Positions 1 through 8,383 of a stretch of DNA of 64,000 nt are shown here, one piece after another. The position numbers and the translations under genes are program-made. A model generated the notes under the pieces. The model was not told where the DNA came from and did no database searches. It saw nothing but the letters and a program-made list of their open reading frames with translations. The first letter of the stretch is position 1. Every line of letters begins with the position of its first letter. The DNA comes from Phenylobacterium sp. (GTDB lineage: Bacteria > Pseudomonadota > Alphaproteobacteria > Caulobacterales > Caulobacteraceae), in assembly GCF_030680185.1 (NCBI RefSeq), contig NZ_JAUXVZ010000053.1, positions 62,001 to 126,000 of the forward strand, written 5' to 3'.

Positions 1-768
1 AGCGATCTGACCCTGGCTGAGGCCATGGCGCTGCAGACCGATCCGACCAATGTCACGGCCGCGCCCCTCATCCCCCTGCTGAACGACATCCCTGCGCCTG
101 CGCCGGACCTGGCCGCCACCATCGCCCTCTTGCAGGCTTGGGACGGCCGGACCGACGCCGACAGCGCCGCGGCCGCCCTCTATGAGGTCTGGCTCTTCAA
201 GCATCTGGGCCGCGCCACGGTGCGCGCCGCGGCGCCCGCCGAGGTCCAGGCCCTGATCGGCAACGGCGACCAACCGGCGATCAGCGACTACCTGGCCGCC
301 GCCGCGCCGGCCGAGCGGGCGCCGATCCTGGCGGCCAGCCTGACGGCGGCGATGAAGGAGGTGAGCACGAAGCTGGGCCCCGATCCCTCGGCCTGGGCCT
401 GGGGCGACCTGCATCACGCACGCTTCGAGCACGCCCTTGCGCCCTTGATGAAGGCGGACGCCGCCGAGCGTCTGGCCGTCGGCCCGGCGCCCATGGCCGG
501 AACCATGCTGAGCCCGCTGGCGGCCACCTGGCGGGCGAGCGACTATCGGGTGGTGTCAGGCGCCTCGTTCCGCATGGTCCTGGATGTGGGCGCCTGGGAC
601 AACAGCGTGGCGATCAACACGCCTGGTCAGTCGGGCGATCCGGCCAGCCCGCACTATCGCGACCTCTTTCCCCTGTGGGTGAAGGGCGAGTACGTGCCGC
701 TGCTCTATAGCCGGCCGGCCATCGAGGCGGCGACGGAGACGGTGCTGACCCTGACGCCGGCGCCGTAG
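1..768 (+). CDS. Penicillin acylase family protein, C-terminal part (5' end outside window)
   Basis: This is the last 255 codons of an open frame that is already open at base 1. The piece matches the C-terminus of the beta chain of penicillin-acylase-family (S45, Ntn-hydrolase) enzymes: an N-T-P-G-Q-S-G-D-P segment followed by S-P-H-Y, then W-x-K-G-E-Y and a final Y-S-R-P-x-I stretch near the end. These enzymes self-cleave into alpha and beta chains in the periplasm and hydrolyse amides, often acyl-homoserine lactones or beta-lactam side chains. The catalytic N-terminal Ser of the beta chain lies outside the window, so activity and substrate cannot be judged. The stop is 6 bases from the convergent aldehyde dehydrogenase stop. 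Confidence 0.85.
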   Translation, partial: SDLTLAEAMALQTDPTNVTAAPLIPLLNDIPAPAPDLAATIALLQAWDGRTDADSAAAALYEVWLFKHLGRATVRAAAPAEVQALIGNGDQPAISDYLAAAAPAERAPILAASLTAAMKEVSTKLGPDPSAWAWGDLHHARFEHALAPLMKADAAERLAVGPAPMAGTMLSPLAATWRASDYRVVSGASFRMVLDVGAWDNSVAINTPGQSGDPASPHYRDLFPLWVKGEYVPLLYSRPAIEAATETVLTLTPAP

Positions 769-774
769 AGCCGT

Positions 775-2229
775 CTAAAGCGGCAGGTGGGCGATGACCT
801 TTGGCGTCAGATAGGCGTCGATGCCCTCCATGCCGCCCTCGCGGCCATAGCCGCTCTCCTTGACGCCGCCGAAGGGCGCCTCGGGGCCGCCGACGGCGAA
901 GGTGTTGAGGCCGACCATGCCGGCCTCAAGGTTGCGGCCGAGCCAGGCGGCGGTCTCCTGCGAGCGGGTAAAGGCGTAGGCCGCCAGGCCGTAGGCTGTG
1001 CCATTGGCCCTCGCCATCGCCTCGTCCCGGTCGGTGAAGGGCGACAGGATGGCGATGGGGCCGAAAGGCTCCTCGTGCAGGATCGCGGCGGTCTCGGGCG
1101 CGTCGGTCAGGACCGTGGGGCGATAGAAGTAGCCGCGATTGCCCAGCCGCTCGCCGCCGGTCCGCACCTGGGCGCCGGCCTCGACAGCGCCGATGACGGC
1201 CGCCTCCACCGCCGCCAGCCGGCGGTCATGGGCCAGCGGCCCCATCTCGGTGCGCGGGTCCAGGCCGTCGCCCACCACCAGCTTCTCGGCGCCGGCCACG
1301 AAGGCCTCGACCACTTGGTCGTAGATCGGCGCCTCCACATAGAAGCGGGTCGGCGAGATGCAGACCTGGCCAGCGTTGCGGAACTTGCCCTGGACCAGGG
1401 TCTGGGCGACCTCGATGGGGTCCATGTCGGCGAAGACCATCACCGGCGCATGGCCGCCGAGCTCCATGGTGCAGGGCTTCATGTGCCCCGCAGCCTGCTG
1501 CGCCAACAGCTTGCCGACCGGGACCGAGCCGGTGAACGAGACTTTGCGGATGATCGGCGAGGCGATCAGGTGTGCGGAGATCTCTGCGGGCCGCCCGAAG
1601 ACCAGGTTGAGCACCCCGGCGGGAAGGCCGGCATCGGCCAGGGCCTGGGCAAGCGCAATGCAGCCGCCCGGCGCATCCTCCGGACCCTTCAGGATCATCG
1701 AACAGCCGGCCGCCAGCGCGCTGCCGATCTTGCCCGCCGCCTGGGAGGCCGGGAAGTTCCACGGGGTGAAGGCCGCGACGGGGCCGACGGGGTGGCGGGT
1801 CACGGTCCACATGAGCCCCGGCTGATTGGCGGGAATCACCCGGCCATAGGCCCGGCGGCCCTCTTCAGCCGCCCACTCGAAGTGGCGGGCGCAGCCCTCG
1901 ATCTCCATCCGCGCCTGGGCGAGCGGCTTGCCCTGTTCGCGGGTCAGGTCGCGGGCGATGGGGTCCAGGCGTTGGCGGATCAGGGCCGCGGCGCCCCGCA
2001 GCACCTCGGACCTGTGCAGCGGGGTGGTCTGGCGCCAGGTTTCGAAGCCGGTCTGGGCTGCGGCCAGGGCCTCGTCCAGATCCGTCGCTGTCGCCACCGC
2101 ATGGCGACTGACGACGCTTTCGTCGGCCGGGTTCAGAACCTCCAGCCATTCGCCGCCGCCGCCCGGACGCCAGCTTCCGCCGATGAACAGCGGTCGGTCG
2201 CAGACCTGGGTCTGAGTGGCGACGCTCAC
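775..2229 (-). CDS. NAD(P)-dependent aldehyde dehydrogenase, succinate-semialdehyde dehydrogenase-like
   Basis: A full-length 484-residue aldehyde dehydrogenase. The general-base Glu lies in E-L-G-G-H (about residue 256) and the catalytic Cys in G-Q-V-C-I-S (about residue 290); the Rossmann G-S-V-P-V-G segment precedes them. Length and the G-Q-V-C context fit the GabD/succinate-semialdehyde group, which oxidises short carboxylated semialdehydes to dicarboxylates. The start is GTG, sharing GTGA with the stop of the upstream 2OG-Fe(II) oxygenase, so the two are translationally coupled. That coupling suggests it oxidises an aldehyde released by the oxygenase. Exact substrate is not provable from sequence. 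Confidence 0.9.
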   Translation of the reverse strand: MSVATQTQVCDRPLFIGGSWRPGGGGEWLEVLNPADESVVSRHAVATATDLDEALAAAQTGFETWRQTTPLHRSEVLRGAAALIRQRLDPIARDLTREQGKPLAQARMEIEGCARHFEWAAEEGRRAYGRVIPANQPGLMWTVTRHPVGPVAAFTPWNFPASQAAGKIGSALAAGCSMILKGPEDAPGGCIALAQALADAGLPAGVLNLVFGRPAEISAHLIASPIIRKVSFTGSVPVGKLLAQQAAGHMKPCTMELGGHAPVMVFADMDPIEVAQTLVQGKFRNAGQVCISPTRFYVEAPIYDQVVEAFVAGAEKLVVGDGLDPRTEMGPLAHDRRLAAVEAAVIGAVEAGAQVRTGGERLGNRGYFYRPTVLTDAPETAAILHEEPFGPIAILSPFTDRDEAMARANGTAYGLAAYAFTRSQETAAWLGRNLEAGMVGLNTFAVGGPEAPFGGVKESGYGREGGMEGIDAYLTPKVIAHLPL

Positions 2230-3419
2230 CGAGCCGGTTCCTTGGCCTTGGCTTCAGCCGCCGCCTCTGCCGCCTTCTCGGCCTGGTACTCGTTCACCGC
2301 CTTGCGCTTGAACGGGTTCTCCTTGTGGATCGGGAAGTCGATCTTCAGCTCGCCGCGGACGATCTTCTTGCGCAGGTGCTTGGCCCCGTGGACGCTGAAG
2401 CCGGCCAGGTGATCGCCGGCCACGATCCGGGTGTAGCGCGACGGATTTTCCTCCGACACGAACTGCGGCAGCGGCTCGACCACCACGTCATAGTCGACGG
2501 CGAAGAACAGCGGCATGGAGAAGCGCTCCTTGCCGGTGTTCACCACCCGGTGCTGGGTGGCCTTGAACCGGCCATTGGTCCAGCCCTCCAGCAGGTCGCC
2601 GATATTGACGATGAAGGCGCCCTCGACCGGGGGCGCTGAAACCCATTCATCGGCGGCGTTCATCACCTGCAGGCCCGGCCCGCCGGTGTGCAGGATGGTG
2701 AAGCACTCGAAGTCCGAATGCGCCCCGATGCCCAGATGGTCGTTGTCCATGGGCCGGTCATTGGGCGGATAGTGCAGCAGCCGCAGCTGGGACGGCGTCT
2801 TTTTTGTCCGCTCAAGGAAGAATTCGGGATCGAGGTCGAGCCGCAGGGCGAAGGCCTCGAACAGCCGATCGCCCACCTGACGCACGGCGTCATAATAGGC
2901 CATCACCTCGTCGCGGAATCCGGGGATCCAGTCGGGCCACTGGTTGGGCACCAGCATCAAGTTGCCGGCCTTGAAGTCGGGATCGTCCTCTTCGATCTCG
3001 ATGGCCAGGTCAAAGGCCGCATGCAGGCGCGGCTTGGTCAGATAGTCGTGCTCGGGGCTGGGCTCCACCAGGCGGTAGAGCTCGGGGTCGCCATCGTCGT
3101 CCTCATCGGAGATCGGGACCCAGCCGCGGGTGCCCGGCGAATGGCGGATATGCACCGTCTCGCGCTGCTCCAGCGGCGAATAGTGGAACTGGCGGGACAG
3201 CTCATAGGTGCGGTCGATCAGCGCCTGCGGCACCCCGTGGTTCTTGATGTAGAAAAAGCCCACCGTCTCGCAGGCCCGCCCGATCTCGGCCACCGTGGCG
3301 GCCTTGGCCTCGGGATCACCGCCGGCCAGGGCCGCGATGTCGATCACGGGGATTTCGGAAAAGGCGAGAAGCTTGGCTCCCATCTCGCCGACGGCTGGGG
3401 TCTGATCGCCGGTGCTCAT
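2226..3419 (-). CDS. 2OG-Fe(II) oxygenase, isopenicillin-N-synthase-like (copy 1)
   Basis: 397 residues. The N-terminal DIOX_N-type region starts I-P-V-I-D-I and contains G-F-F-Y-I-K-N-H-G-V. The Fe(II) facial triad is H-S-D (His near residue 230, Asp two later) plus a distal His in Q-H-R-V-V (about 289); the 2-oxoglutarate Arg is in R-F-S-M-P. The C-terminus carries an Ala/Glu/Lys-rich tail after about residue 370. The family couples 2OG decarboxylation to hydroxylation or cyclisation. It heads a two-gene operon with the aldehyde dehydrogenase and is divergent from a polyamine-type importer. Inference: it hydroxylates next to a C-N bond of an imported guanidino or amino compound, releasing a semialdehyde. 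Confidence 0.9.
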   Translation of the reverse strand: MSTGDQTPAVGEMGAKLLAFSEIPVIDIAALAGGDPEAKAATVAEIGRACETVGFFYIKNHGVPQALIDRTYELSRQFHYSPLEQRETVHIRHSPGTRGWVPISDEDDDGDPELYRLVEPSPEHDYLTKPRLHAAFDLAIEIEEDDPDFKAGNLMLVPNQWPDWIPGFRDEVMAYYDAVRQVGDRLFEAFALRLDLDPEFFLERTKKTPSQLRLLHYPPNDRPMDNDHLGIGAHSDFECFTILHTGGPGLQVMNAADEWVSAPPVEGAFIVNIGDLLEGWTNGRFKATQHRVVNTGKERFSMPLFFAVDYDVVVEPLPQFVSEENPSRYTRIVAGDHLAGFSVHGAKHLRKKIVRGELKIDFPIHKENPFKRKAVNEYQAEKAAEAAAEAKAKEPAR

Positions 3420-3537
3420 CTGAAGGCTCCATGGCAGAGCGCGCAGGCTTCGGCGCCTGCGCCGCCGACAGGAGCTTGTCGAAGAATCCGGCGGCGTGCG
3501 CGGCGCCGACGGCCGAACGGGCCAGATTCCCGCCCCA

Positions 3538-3565
3538 GTAATACGAACTGTTCAAATCGTAGTCG
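3538..3565. promoter_or_regulatory. Candidate NikR-like operator, site A (degenerate)
   Basis: GTAATA, CG, 12 bases, CG, TAGTCG. The left hexamer matches the consensus GTATTA at 5/6 and the right one matches TAATAC at 3/6; the spacing equals that of sites B, C and D. It lies between the divergent oxygenase-1 (start 3419) and the substrate-binding protein (start 3701). It is the weakest of four sites, accepted mainly because spacing, inner CG pair and position are conserved. Confidence 0.45.
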
Positions 3566-3700
3566 GCGCGCCCAGGGCCGGCGCCCATCGTCCAAGCATT
3601 TCCCGACGCCTCATCGGCAGCCCGCGCCATCGCTTGCCACGACCGGGCCAGAGGTATCGGCTCAAGACGGCCAGGCGGGGCGGCCACGAGGGAGACGACC

Positions 3701-4816
3701 ATGGGCGTGATGGATCGACGAGGCGGAAAAGCGCCCACAGGCCAGGGACTTATCGGACGGCGGGGCCTGCTCCTGGGGGCCGGCGCCACGGGCCTGGCCC
3801 TGGCGGCGGGGTGCTCCGGGGCGGGTGGCGGCGGCGGCCGCAGCCTTCGGGTCTCGTCCTATGGGGGCAATTTCGAGCTGGCCCTTCGGGAGCACATCTA
3901 TCCCCTGTTCACCGAGGCTACGGACATCCGGGTGGACTCCATGCCTCAACCCGCCGGCCTGCAGTTCCTGCTGCAGCTGATCGAGGCCAACAAGGCCGGC
4001 CAGACCCCCATGGACCTGTGCATCAGCGCCCCGGTGGACGTCATGCGTGGCAATGCGGCGGGCCTCTGGCGGGCCTATGACGCGGCACAGATCCCCAACC
4101 TTTCGAACCTGCCCGACTCCTATGTGACCCGAACGCCGGACGGGGTGGCCGCCGTCGGCGCGGTCGGCTGGTTCTTCACCATGGTCACCAATCCGCAGAT
4201 CATAACCCCGACCCCGACGAGTTGGACCGAGCTGTGGGCGCCGGGGCGTCGCAACGCCTGGGGTCTGGCCGGGACCGGGGCCGGACCGATGTACGAGGTC
4301 ACCGCAGCGACCTATTTCGATGGCCCGGAGATGCTCAACACCGAGGCGGGCATCCGCGCCTGCGTCGAGAAGATGGCCGGCCTGAAAGCCAATACCCGCC
4401 TGTGGTGGGAGAGCGAGGGCACCATGCAGACCGCGCTGGAGAACGGCGAGGTGCAGGGCGGGGTCTATTTCGCCGATGTGGCCGAGACCCTGATCCAGAG
4501 CGGCGCCGCCCTGCAGGTGGTCTTCCCCCAGGAAGGTCCTGTGATCGATTTCGGCAGCTGGTGCCAACCCTCGGCCTCGACCAAGACCGCCGAGGCCCAC
4601 GAGTTCATCAACTTCATGCTGACCCCAGAGGCGCAGAACCTGATCGCCTCGCGCATGAACGCCCCGCCCCTGATCCGTCCCGAACTGCTGACCCTGGACG
4701 ATACCGTCCGGGCCAAGGTGACAAGCCCGACGACGCCCATCGCCACCAATCTGGAGGCCCGGCGGCTGCACATGGACCTGATGGTTCAGGAATTCAGCCA
4801 GATGCTGGCGAGCTAG
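3701..4816 (+). CDS. Extracellular solute-binding lipoprotein, spermidine/putrescine (PotD) type
   Basis: 371 residues. The N-terminus has a twin-Arg (residues 20-21) before a hydrophobic stretch that ends in a lipobox L-A-A-G-C (Cys38), suggesting a Tat-exported lipoprotein. The mature part begins L-R-V-S-S-Y-G-G-N-F, the usual first strand of PotD-type binding proteins, and continues with E-A-N-K-A-G and D-L-C-I-S-A-P. The start is preceded by GGGAG. It is followed after 9 bases by its ATPase and two permeases. PotD-type proteins bind cationic amines; with the guanidine-type genes nearby, a guanidino compound is a reasonable ligand, but this is inferred. A later Met (3710) is possible. Confidence 0.88.
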   Translation: MGVMDRRGGKAPTGQGLIGRRGLLLGAGATGLALAAGCSGAGGGGGRSLRVSSYGGNFELALREHIYPLFTEATDIRVDSMPQPAGLQFLLQLIEANKAGQTPMDLCISAPVDVMRGNAAGLWRAYDAAQIPNLSNLPDSYVTRTPDGVAAVGAVGWFFTMVTNPQIITPTPTSWTELWAPGRRNAWGLAGTGAGPMYEVTAATYFDGPEMLNTEAGIRACVEKMAGLKANTRLWWESEGTMQTALENGEVQGGVYFADVAETLIQSGAALQVVFPQEGPVIDFGSWCQPSASTKTAEAHEFINFMLTPEAQNLIASRMNAPPLIRPELLTLDDTVRAKVTSPTTPIATNLEARRLHMDLMVQEFSQMLAS

Positions 4817-4825
4817 GGGGCGGCG

Positions 4826-5875
4826 ATGTTCGGACTGGAGCTGCGCGACCTCACCAAGGCCTATGGCGAGCATCTGGCCGCCGACCATGTCAGCCTCTCC
4901 ATTCCGCACGGGGAGTTCGTCTGTTTCCTCGGCCCCTCGGGCTGCGGCAAGACCACCGTCCTGCGAATGATTGCCGGCCTGGAGACGCCCACCTCCGGCG
5001 CCATCCTGCTAAACGGCAAGGCGATCACCGAACAGCCCGCCAACAGCCGCCAGTTCGGCATGGTCTTCCAGTCCCTGGCCCTGTTTCCGCACCTGAACGT
5101 CGGCGAGAACATCGCCTTCGCCCTGCGCCTGCGCGGGGTAGATCCCCGACGGCGCAAGGAACGGGTAGCCGAACTGCTTGAGCTGGTCCGGCTGCCTGGC
5201 CTGCAGACCCGCGCCATCAGCCAGCTGTCCGGCGGGCAGCGCCAGCGGGTGGCCATCGCCCGGGCGCTCGCCCAGGAGCCGCCGGTCTTCCTGCTGGACG
5301 AACCCTTCTCGGCCCTGGACGCCAAGCTGCGCGAGGAGATGCAAAACGAGCTGCGCGCCCTGCAGCAGCGGCTGAAGATCACCACCATCCTGGTCACCCA
5401 CGACCAGCGTGAGGCCATGACCATGGCCGACACCATTGTGGTGATGGGCGAGGGCCAGATTCAGCAGCACGGCCCGCCGGTCTCCATCTACAAGCACCCG
5501 GCCAACCGCTTCGTCGCCGACTTTATCGGGGCCAGCAACCTGCTGCCGGTCAAGATTCTGGATGGGCAGACGGTGACCTATGGGACCACGCCTCTGCGGG
5601 TCGGCGCCACCTGCGGCCTCGGCGGCGCGCCGGCCACCCTGGCCATCCGGCCCGAGGACGTGGTGATCACCCGTGCGGCCGGCGGCGGCTGCAACGAAGT
5701 CGCGGGCGTCATCAGCCAGGTGCGCGACATGGGCGCCTATGTGGAGTTCCGCGTCGCCTGCGAGGGCCTGGACATCCTCGGCGTCGCCGCCCCGCGGGAC
5801 TGGATCGGCGCGGGCCTGGGCGAGCGCGCCCATGTGCGCCTGCCCGTCGAGCGCTGCCAGGTCCTGGCGACATGA
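4826..5875 (+). CDS. ABC transporter ATP-binding protein, PotA type
   Basis: 349 residues: nucleotide-binding domain (about 1-240) with Walker A G-P-S-G-C-G-K-T-T, signature L-S-G-G-Q-R-Q-R-V, Walker B V-F-L-L-D-E-P and H-loop V-T-H-D, then a C-terminal TOBE-like domain (about 265-345). This is the PotA/FbpC class that energises import of polyamines and related solutes. Its stop shares ATGA with the next permease start, so the transporter genes are coupled. Confidence 0.93.
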   Translation: MFGLELRDLTKAYGEHLAADHVSLSIPHGEFVCFLGPSGCGKTTVLRMIAGLETPTSGAILLNGKAITEQPANSRQFGMVFQSLALFPHLNVGENIAFALRLRGVDPRRRKERVAELLELVRLPGLQTRAISQLSGGQRQRVAIARALAQEPPVFLLDEPFSALDAKLREEMQNELRALQQRLKITTILVTHDQREAMTMADTIVVMGEGQIQQHGPPVSIYKHPANRFVADFIGASNLLPVKILDGQTVTYGTTPLRVGATCGLGGAPATLAIRPEDVVITRAAGGGCNEVAGVISQVRDMGAYVEFRVACEGLDILGVAAPRDWIGAGLGERAHVRLPVERCQVLAT

Positions 5876-6765
5876 CCGCCGCCGATATCGGGCTTACGGC
5901 GCCGACCGGCGATCTGCAGGCCAAGCCGCGATGGATCCTGGCTGGCCTGCTCACCGGCCCGGCCCTTTACATCCTGATCATGGCCATCGTGCCGGCCTTC
6001 CTCATGGTGCAGCTCAGCCTGGCCCACCGGGAGGTCGGCGGCCTGTGGTCGCCGGGCTTCGAACTGACCCAGTACAGACAGCTGGCGACGCCGCTGTTCG
6101 CCAGGATCATGGGTTTTTCCCTGCTGTTGGCCCTGACCGGGGCTGCGATCTGCGTCAGCCTGGCCTTTCCGGCCGCCTATTTCATCACCCGCATGCGCCG
6201 CCGCGCCCAGGTGGCCTGGCTGGTCTTCCTGCTGGGGTCGCTGTCGCTCTCCGAAGTGTTGATCGTCTTCGCCTTCCAGGTGCTCCTGTCCACCAGCGGG
6301 ACCTTGGCCGGCGCCTTGACCGCGGTGGGGCTGCTGGCGCCGGGGGGCTCCCTCTATCCCAACTTTCCGGCTGTGCTGACCTGCCTGGTCTATCTGCTGC
6401 TGCCCTATGTGATCCTGTTCTTCTATCCGGCCCTGTCGCAGCTGGATCCCGAGGTGGAGCAGGCCGCCGCCACCATGGGCGCCTCGCGGGTGTCGACCTT
6501 CGCCCGCGTCGTTCTGCCGATGATGCGGAGGCAGATCCTGACTGGCGTGCTGCTGGTGGTGATCTTCACCTTCGGCGCCTATCTGACCCCGCTGGTGCTC
6601 GGCCGCCCGCCCCAGTGGACCATCGCCATCCACATCAACAACGCCGCCATGGGCGCCGGAAACCTGCCGCTCGCCGCCGCCTACGCCGTGGCGGTGGTCG
6701 CCTTCATGGTGGCGCTGCTGGTCGTAACGCGGCTCCTGTCGCGCCGCCGGGAGGCCGAGGCATGA
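5872..6765 (+). CDS. ABC transporter permease, PotB type
   Basis: 297 residues with about six membrane segments. A long first loop follows TM1, as in PotB/FbpB inner-membrane components. The EAA loop, which docks the ATPase, reads E-Q-A-A-A-T-M-G-A-S. The start overlaps the ATPase stop (ATGA 5872-5875), and the stop overlaps the second permease start in the same way. It forms the first half of a heterodimeric channel. Confidence 0.92.
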   Translation: MTAADIGLTAPTGDLQAKPRWILAGLLTGPALYILIMAIVPAFLMVQLSLAHREVGGLWSPGFELTQYRQLATPLFARIMGFSLLLALTGAAICVSLAFPAAYFITRMRRRAQVAWLVFLLGSLSLSEVLIVFAFQVLLSTSGTLAGALTAVGLLAPGGSLYPNFPAVLTCLVYLLLPYVILFFYPALSQLDPEVEQAAATMGASRVSTFARVVLPMMRRQILTGVLLVVIFTFGAYLTPLVLGRPPQWTIAIHINNAAMGAGNLPLAAAYAVAVVAFMVALLVVTRLLSRRREAEA

Positions 6766-7574
6766 ACCCGGATCCGGCAACGATCCTGCGCAGGGGTTTC
6801 CTAGGCCTCCTGGCCCTCTTCCTGGCGGCGCCCCTGATCGTGGTGCTGTCGGTCTCCTTCAACGCCACCCGACGGATGAGCTTCCCGCCCACCGAGTTCA
6901 GCCTGCGCTGGTACGGCGAATTCTTCGGCGACCATGCCTGGATGGCGTCGCTCGAGCGGTCGCTGACCATTGCAGGCCTGGCGGCGCTGGTGTCCGTGAT
7001 GGTGGCGCTACCGATCACCTATGCGATCTGGCGTTATCAGGCGAAGGCGGCAGCCGTCCTGGCCGGGATCGGCGGCGCCCTGTTCCTGATCCCCGGGGTG
7101 GTCGCGGCCCTGATGCTGTCGGCCTTCTGGGGCGTCACCGGGCACGTGGGCCGGCTGGAGAATGTGGTGCTCAGCCACGCCATCGTCCTGCTGGGCATTC
7201 CGCTCTCCCTGCTGATGGTCGGCTTTCGCACCATCGACCAGGCCCAGGTGGAGGCCGCCTACACCATGGGGGCCCGGGATTCCGACGCCTTCCGCATGGT
7301 CGTGCGGCCAGCCATGACGCCCTATATCCTCTGCGCCTTGGTTTTCGTCTTTGTACTGAGCATCAATGAATATCTGATCGCCTATATGGTGGCCGGCTTC
7401 ACGGTCCAGACCCTGCCGATCAAGATTTTCGCCAATATGCGGCAGGGCTATGAGCCCACCATGTGCGTGGCCGCGGTGATCTTCATGGTGATGGGCTTCT
7501 CGGCCTTCGCCCTTATGTCCAAGGTCGCCGATCTGCCCCGCCTGATGGGCCGCACACGTCCCCTGGAGGATTGA
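6762..7574 (+). CDS. ABC transporter permease, PotC type
   Basis: 270 residues counted from ATG 6762, which overlaps the PotB-type stop (ATGA); the frame is open much further upstream, but that part shadows the ATPase and first permease. It begins with a TM segment and the loop S-F-N-A-T-R-R-M-S-F-P, has the EAA loop V-E-A-A-Y-T-M-G-A, and shows about six TM segments. It is the second channel half of the polyamine-type importer. Confidence 0.92.
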   Translation: MNPDPATILRRGFLGLLALFLAAPLIVVLSVSFNATRRMSFPPTEFSLRWYGEFFGDHAWMASLERSLTIAGLAALVSVMVALPITYAIWRYQAKAAAVLAGIGGALFLIPGVVAALMLSAFWGVTGHVGRLENVVLSHAIVLLGIPLSLLMVGFRTIDQAQVEAAYTMGARDSDAFRMVVRPAMTPYILCALVFVFVLSINEYLIAYMVAGFTVQTLPIKIFANMRQGYEPTMCVAAVIFMVMGFSAFALMSKVADLPRLMGRTRPLED

Positions 7575-7579
7575 AAGCC

Positions 7580-8383
7580 ATGAGCGCCAAGGTCCCGCCC
7601 GAAGTCACCGGCGTCTGGCGGCGCGAGCTGATCACTGCGCCGGGCGGCTATCGCGACGACAGCACCCGGGTGTTCTGGGTGCAGGCCGACAGCTGGTACG
7701 GGGATATCCGCCTGAGGATCGACATCCCCCGCAGGGCCGGCGCTACGGGCTTCGCCGACTTCAGCGACGCCGAGCTGATCGAACTGGCCAAGGCCCAGGG
7801 CTTCGCTGGCCAGCTGACGGTGACGCCCGAGATGTGCGCCTGGCGGCGCGATCTCGATTACCAGCCGCCCGGCCCCATCCCTGACGAGGGGACCTGGCGG
7901 ATTGAGGGCGACATCCTCATCGAGGGCGGAATCCACGCCGAGTACGAGGAGATCTGGCGGCTCGAGCCCCAGAGCCAGGGCCTGCGGGCCGCCTTTGGCC
8001 TCGGCGAGGCTCAGGGCCTGCTGGTCATCGCCGGCGACCACTTCCTGATGATGCAGGCGCGCAAGGCCCCCCTCCCGGCCGGGGACTCGCTGCCTGCATT
8101 GGTCGAGTCGGCGTTGGCCGCAGGCGACCGGGCCAGAGCCGTCGCCCTGCTGGACATGCCCATCTGCTATGGCCGCATCGGCCGGGACTGGCGGGTAGTC
8201 CATTCCACCCTGCCCTGGCTTGAGGACCGGCCCCTCTGGGCACGACCGCCGCATTTCGATTCCGAGGCCGGCCAGCTTCTGGACGGCGGTCCGACCCCCT
8301 GGACCCTCCTGGAGGTCCATGATCCTGACGAGGAACTGCCCGGCCTGTTCGCCCTGGCCACGGTCGCCGGTTCATCGCTATGA
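7580..8383 (+). CDS. Lipocalin-like protein of unknown function
   Basis: 267 residues, cytosolic by sequence (no signal peptide). I do not recognise a named family. It begins G-V-W-R-R-E-L-I and alternates short predicted beta strands such as T-R-V-F-W-V-Q-A, Y-G-D-I-R-L-R-I-D-I-P, W-R-I-E-G-D-I-L-I-E-G-G and E-E-I-W-R-L-E, a pattern of a lipocalin/THAP4-like barrel. It is 5 bases after the permease gene and shares ATGA with the NikR-like gene, so it sits inside the import/regulator operon. It could bind a ligand, modify the imported compound or assist regulation; none of these is demonstrated. Confidence 0.75.
   Translation: MSAKVPPEVTGVWRRELITAPGGYRDDSTRVFWVQADSWYGDIRLRIDIPRRAGATGFADFSDAELIELAKAQGFAGQLTVTPEMCAWRRDLDYQPPGPIPDEGTWRIEGDILIEGGIHAEYEEIWRLEPQSQGLRAAFGLGEAQGLLVIAGDHFLMMQARKAPLPAGDSLPALVESALAAGDRARAVALLDMPICYGRIGRDWRVVHSTLPWLEDRPLWARPPHFDSEAGQLLDGGPTPWTLLEVHDPDEELPGLFALATVAGSSL

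Noticed and set aside
787..2412. 541-codon plus-strand frame over the aldehyde dehydrogenase
   Set aside because: Low-complexity Gly/Arg/Ala/His sequence with no family match; it is antisense to a clear dehydrogenase, a common effect of high GC.
3316..3789. Minus-strand frame across the intergenic gap, containing site A
   Set aside because: Overlaps the oxygenase start in another frame and has no ribosome site or recognisable motif; treated as chance, though the gap part could be a remnant.
5673..6761. Upstream extension of the second permease frame
   Set aside because: Arg/Pro/Gly-rich and overlaps the ATPase and first permease; the real start is ATG 6762 in an ATGA overlap.
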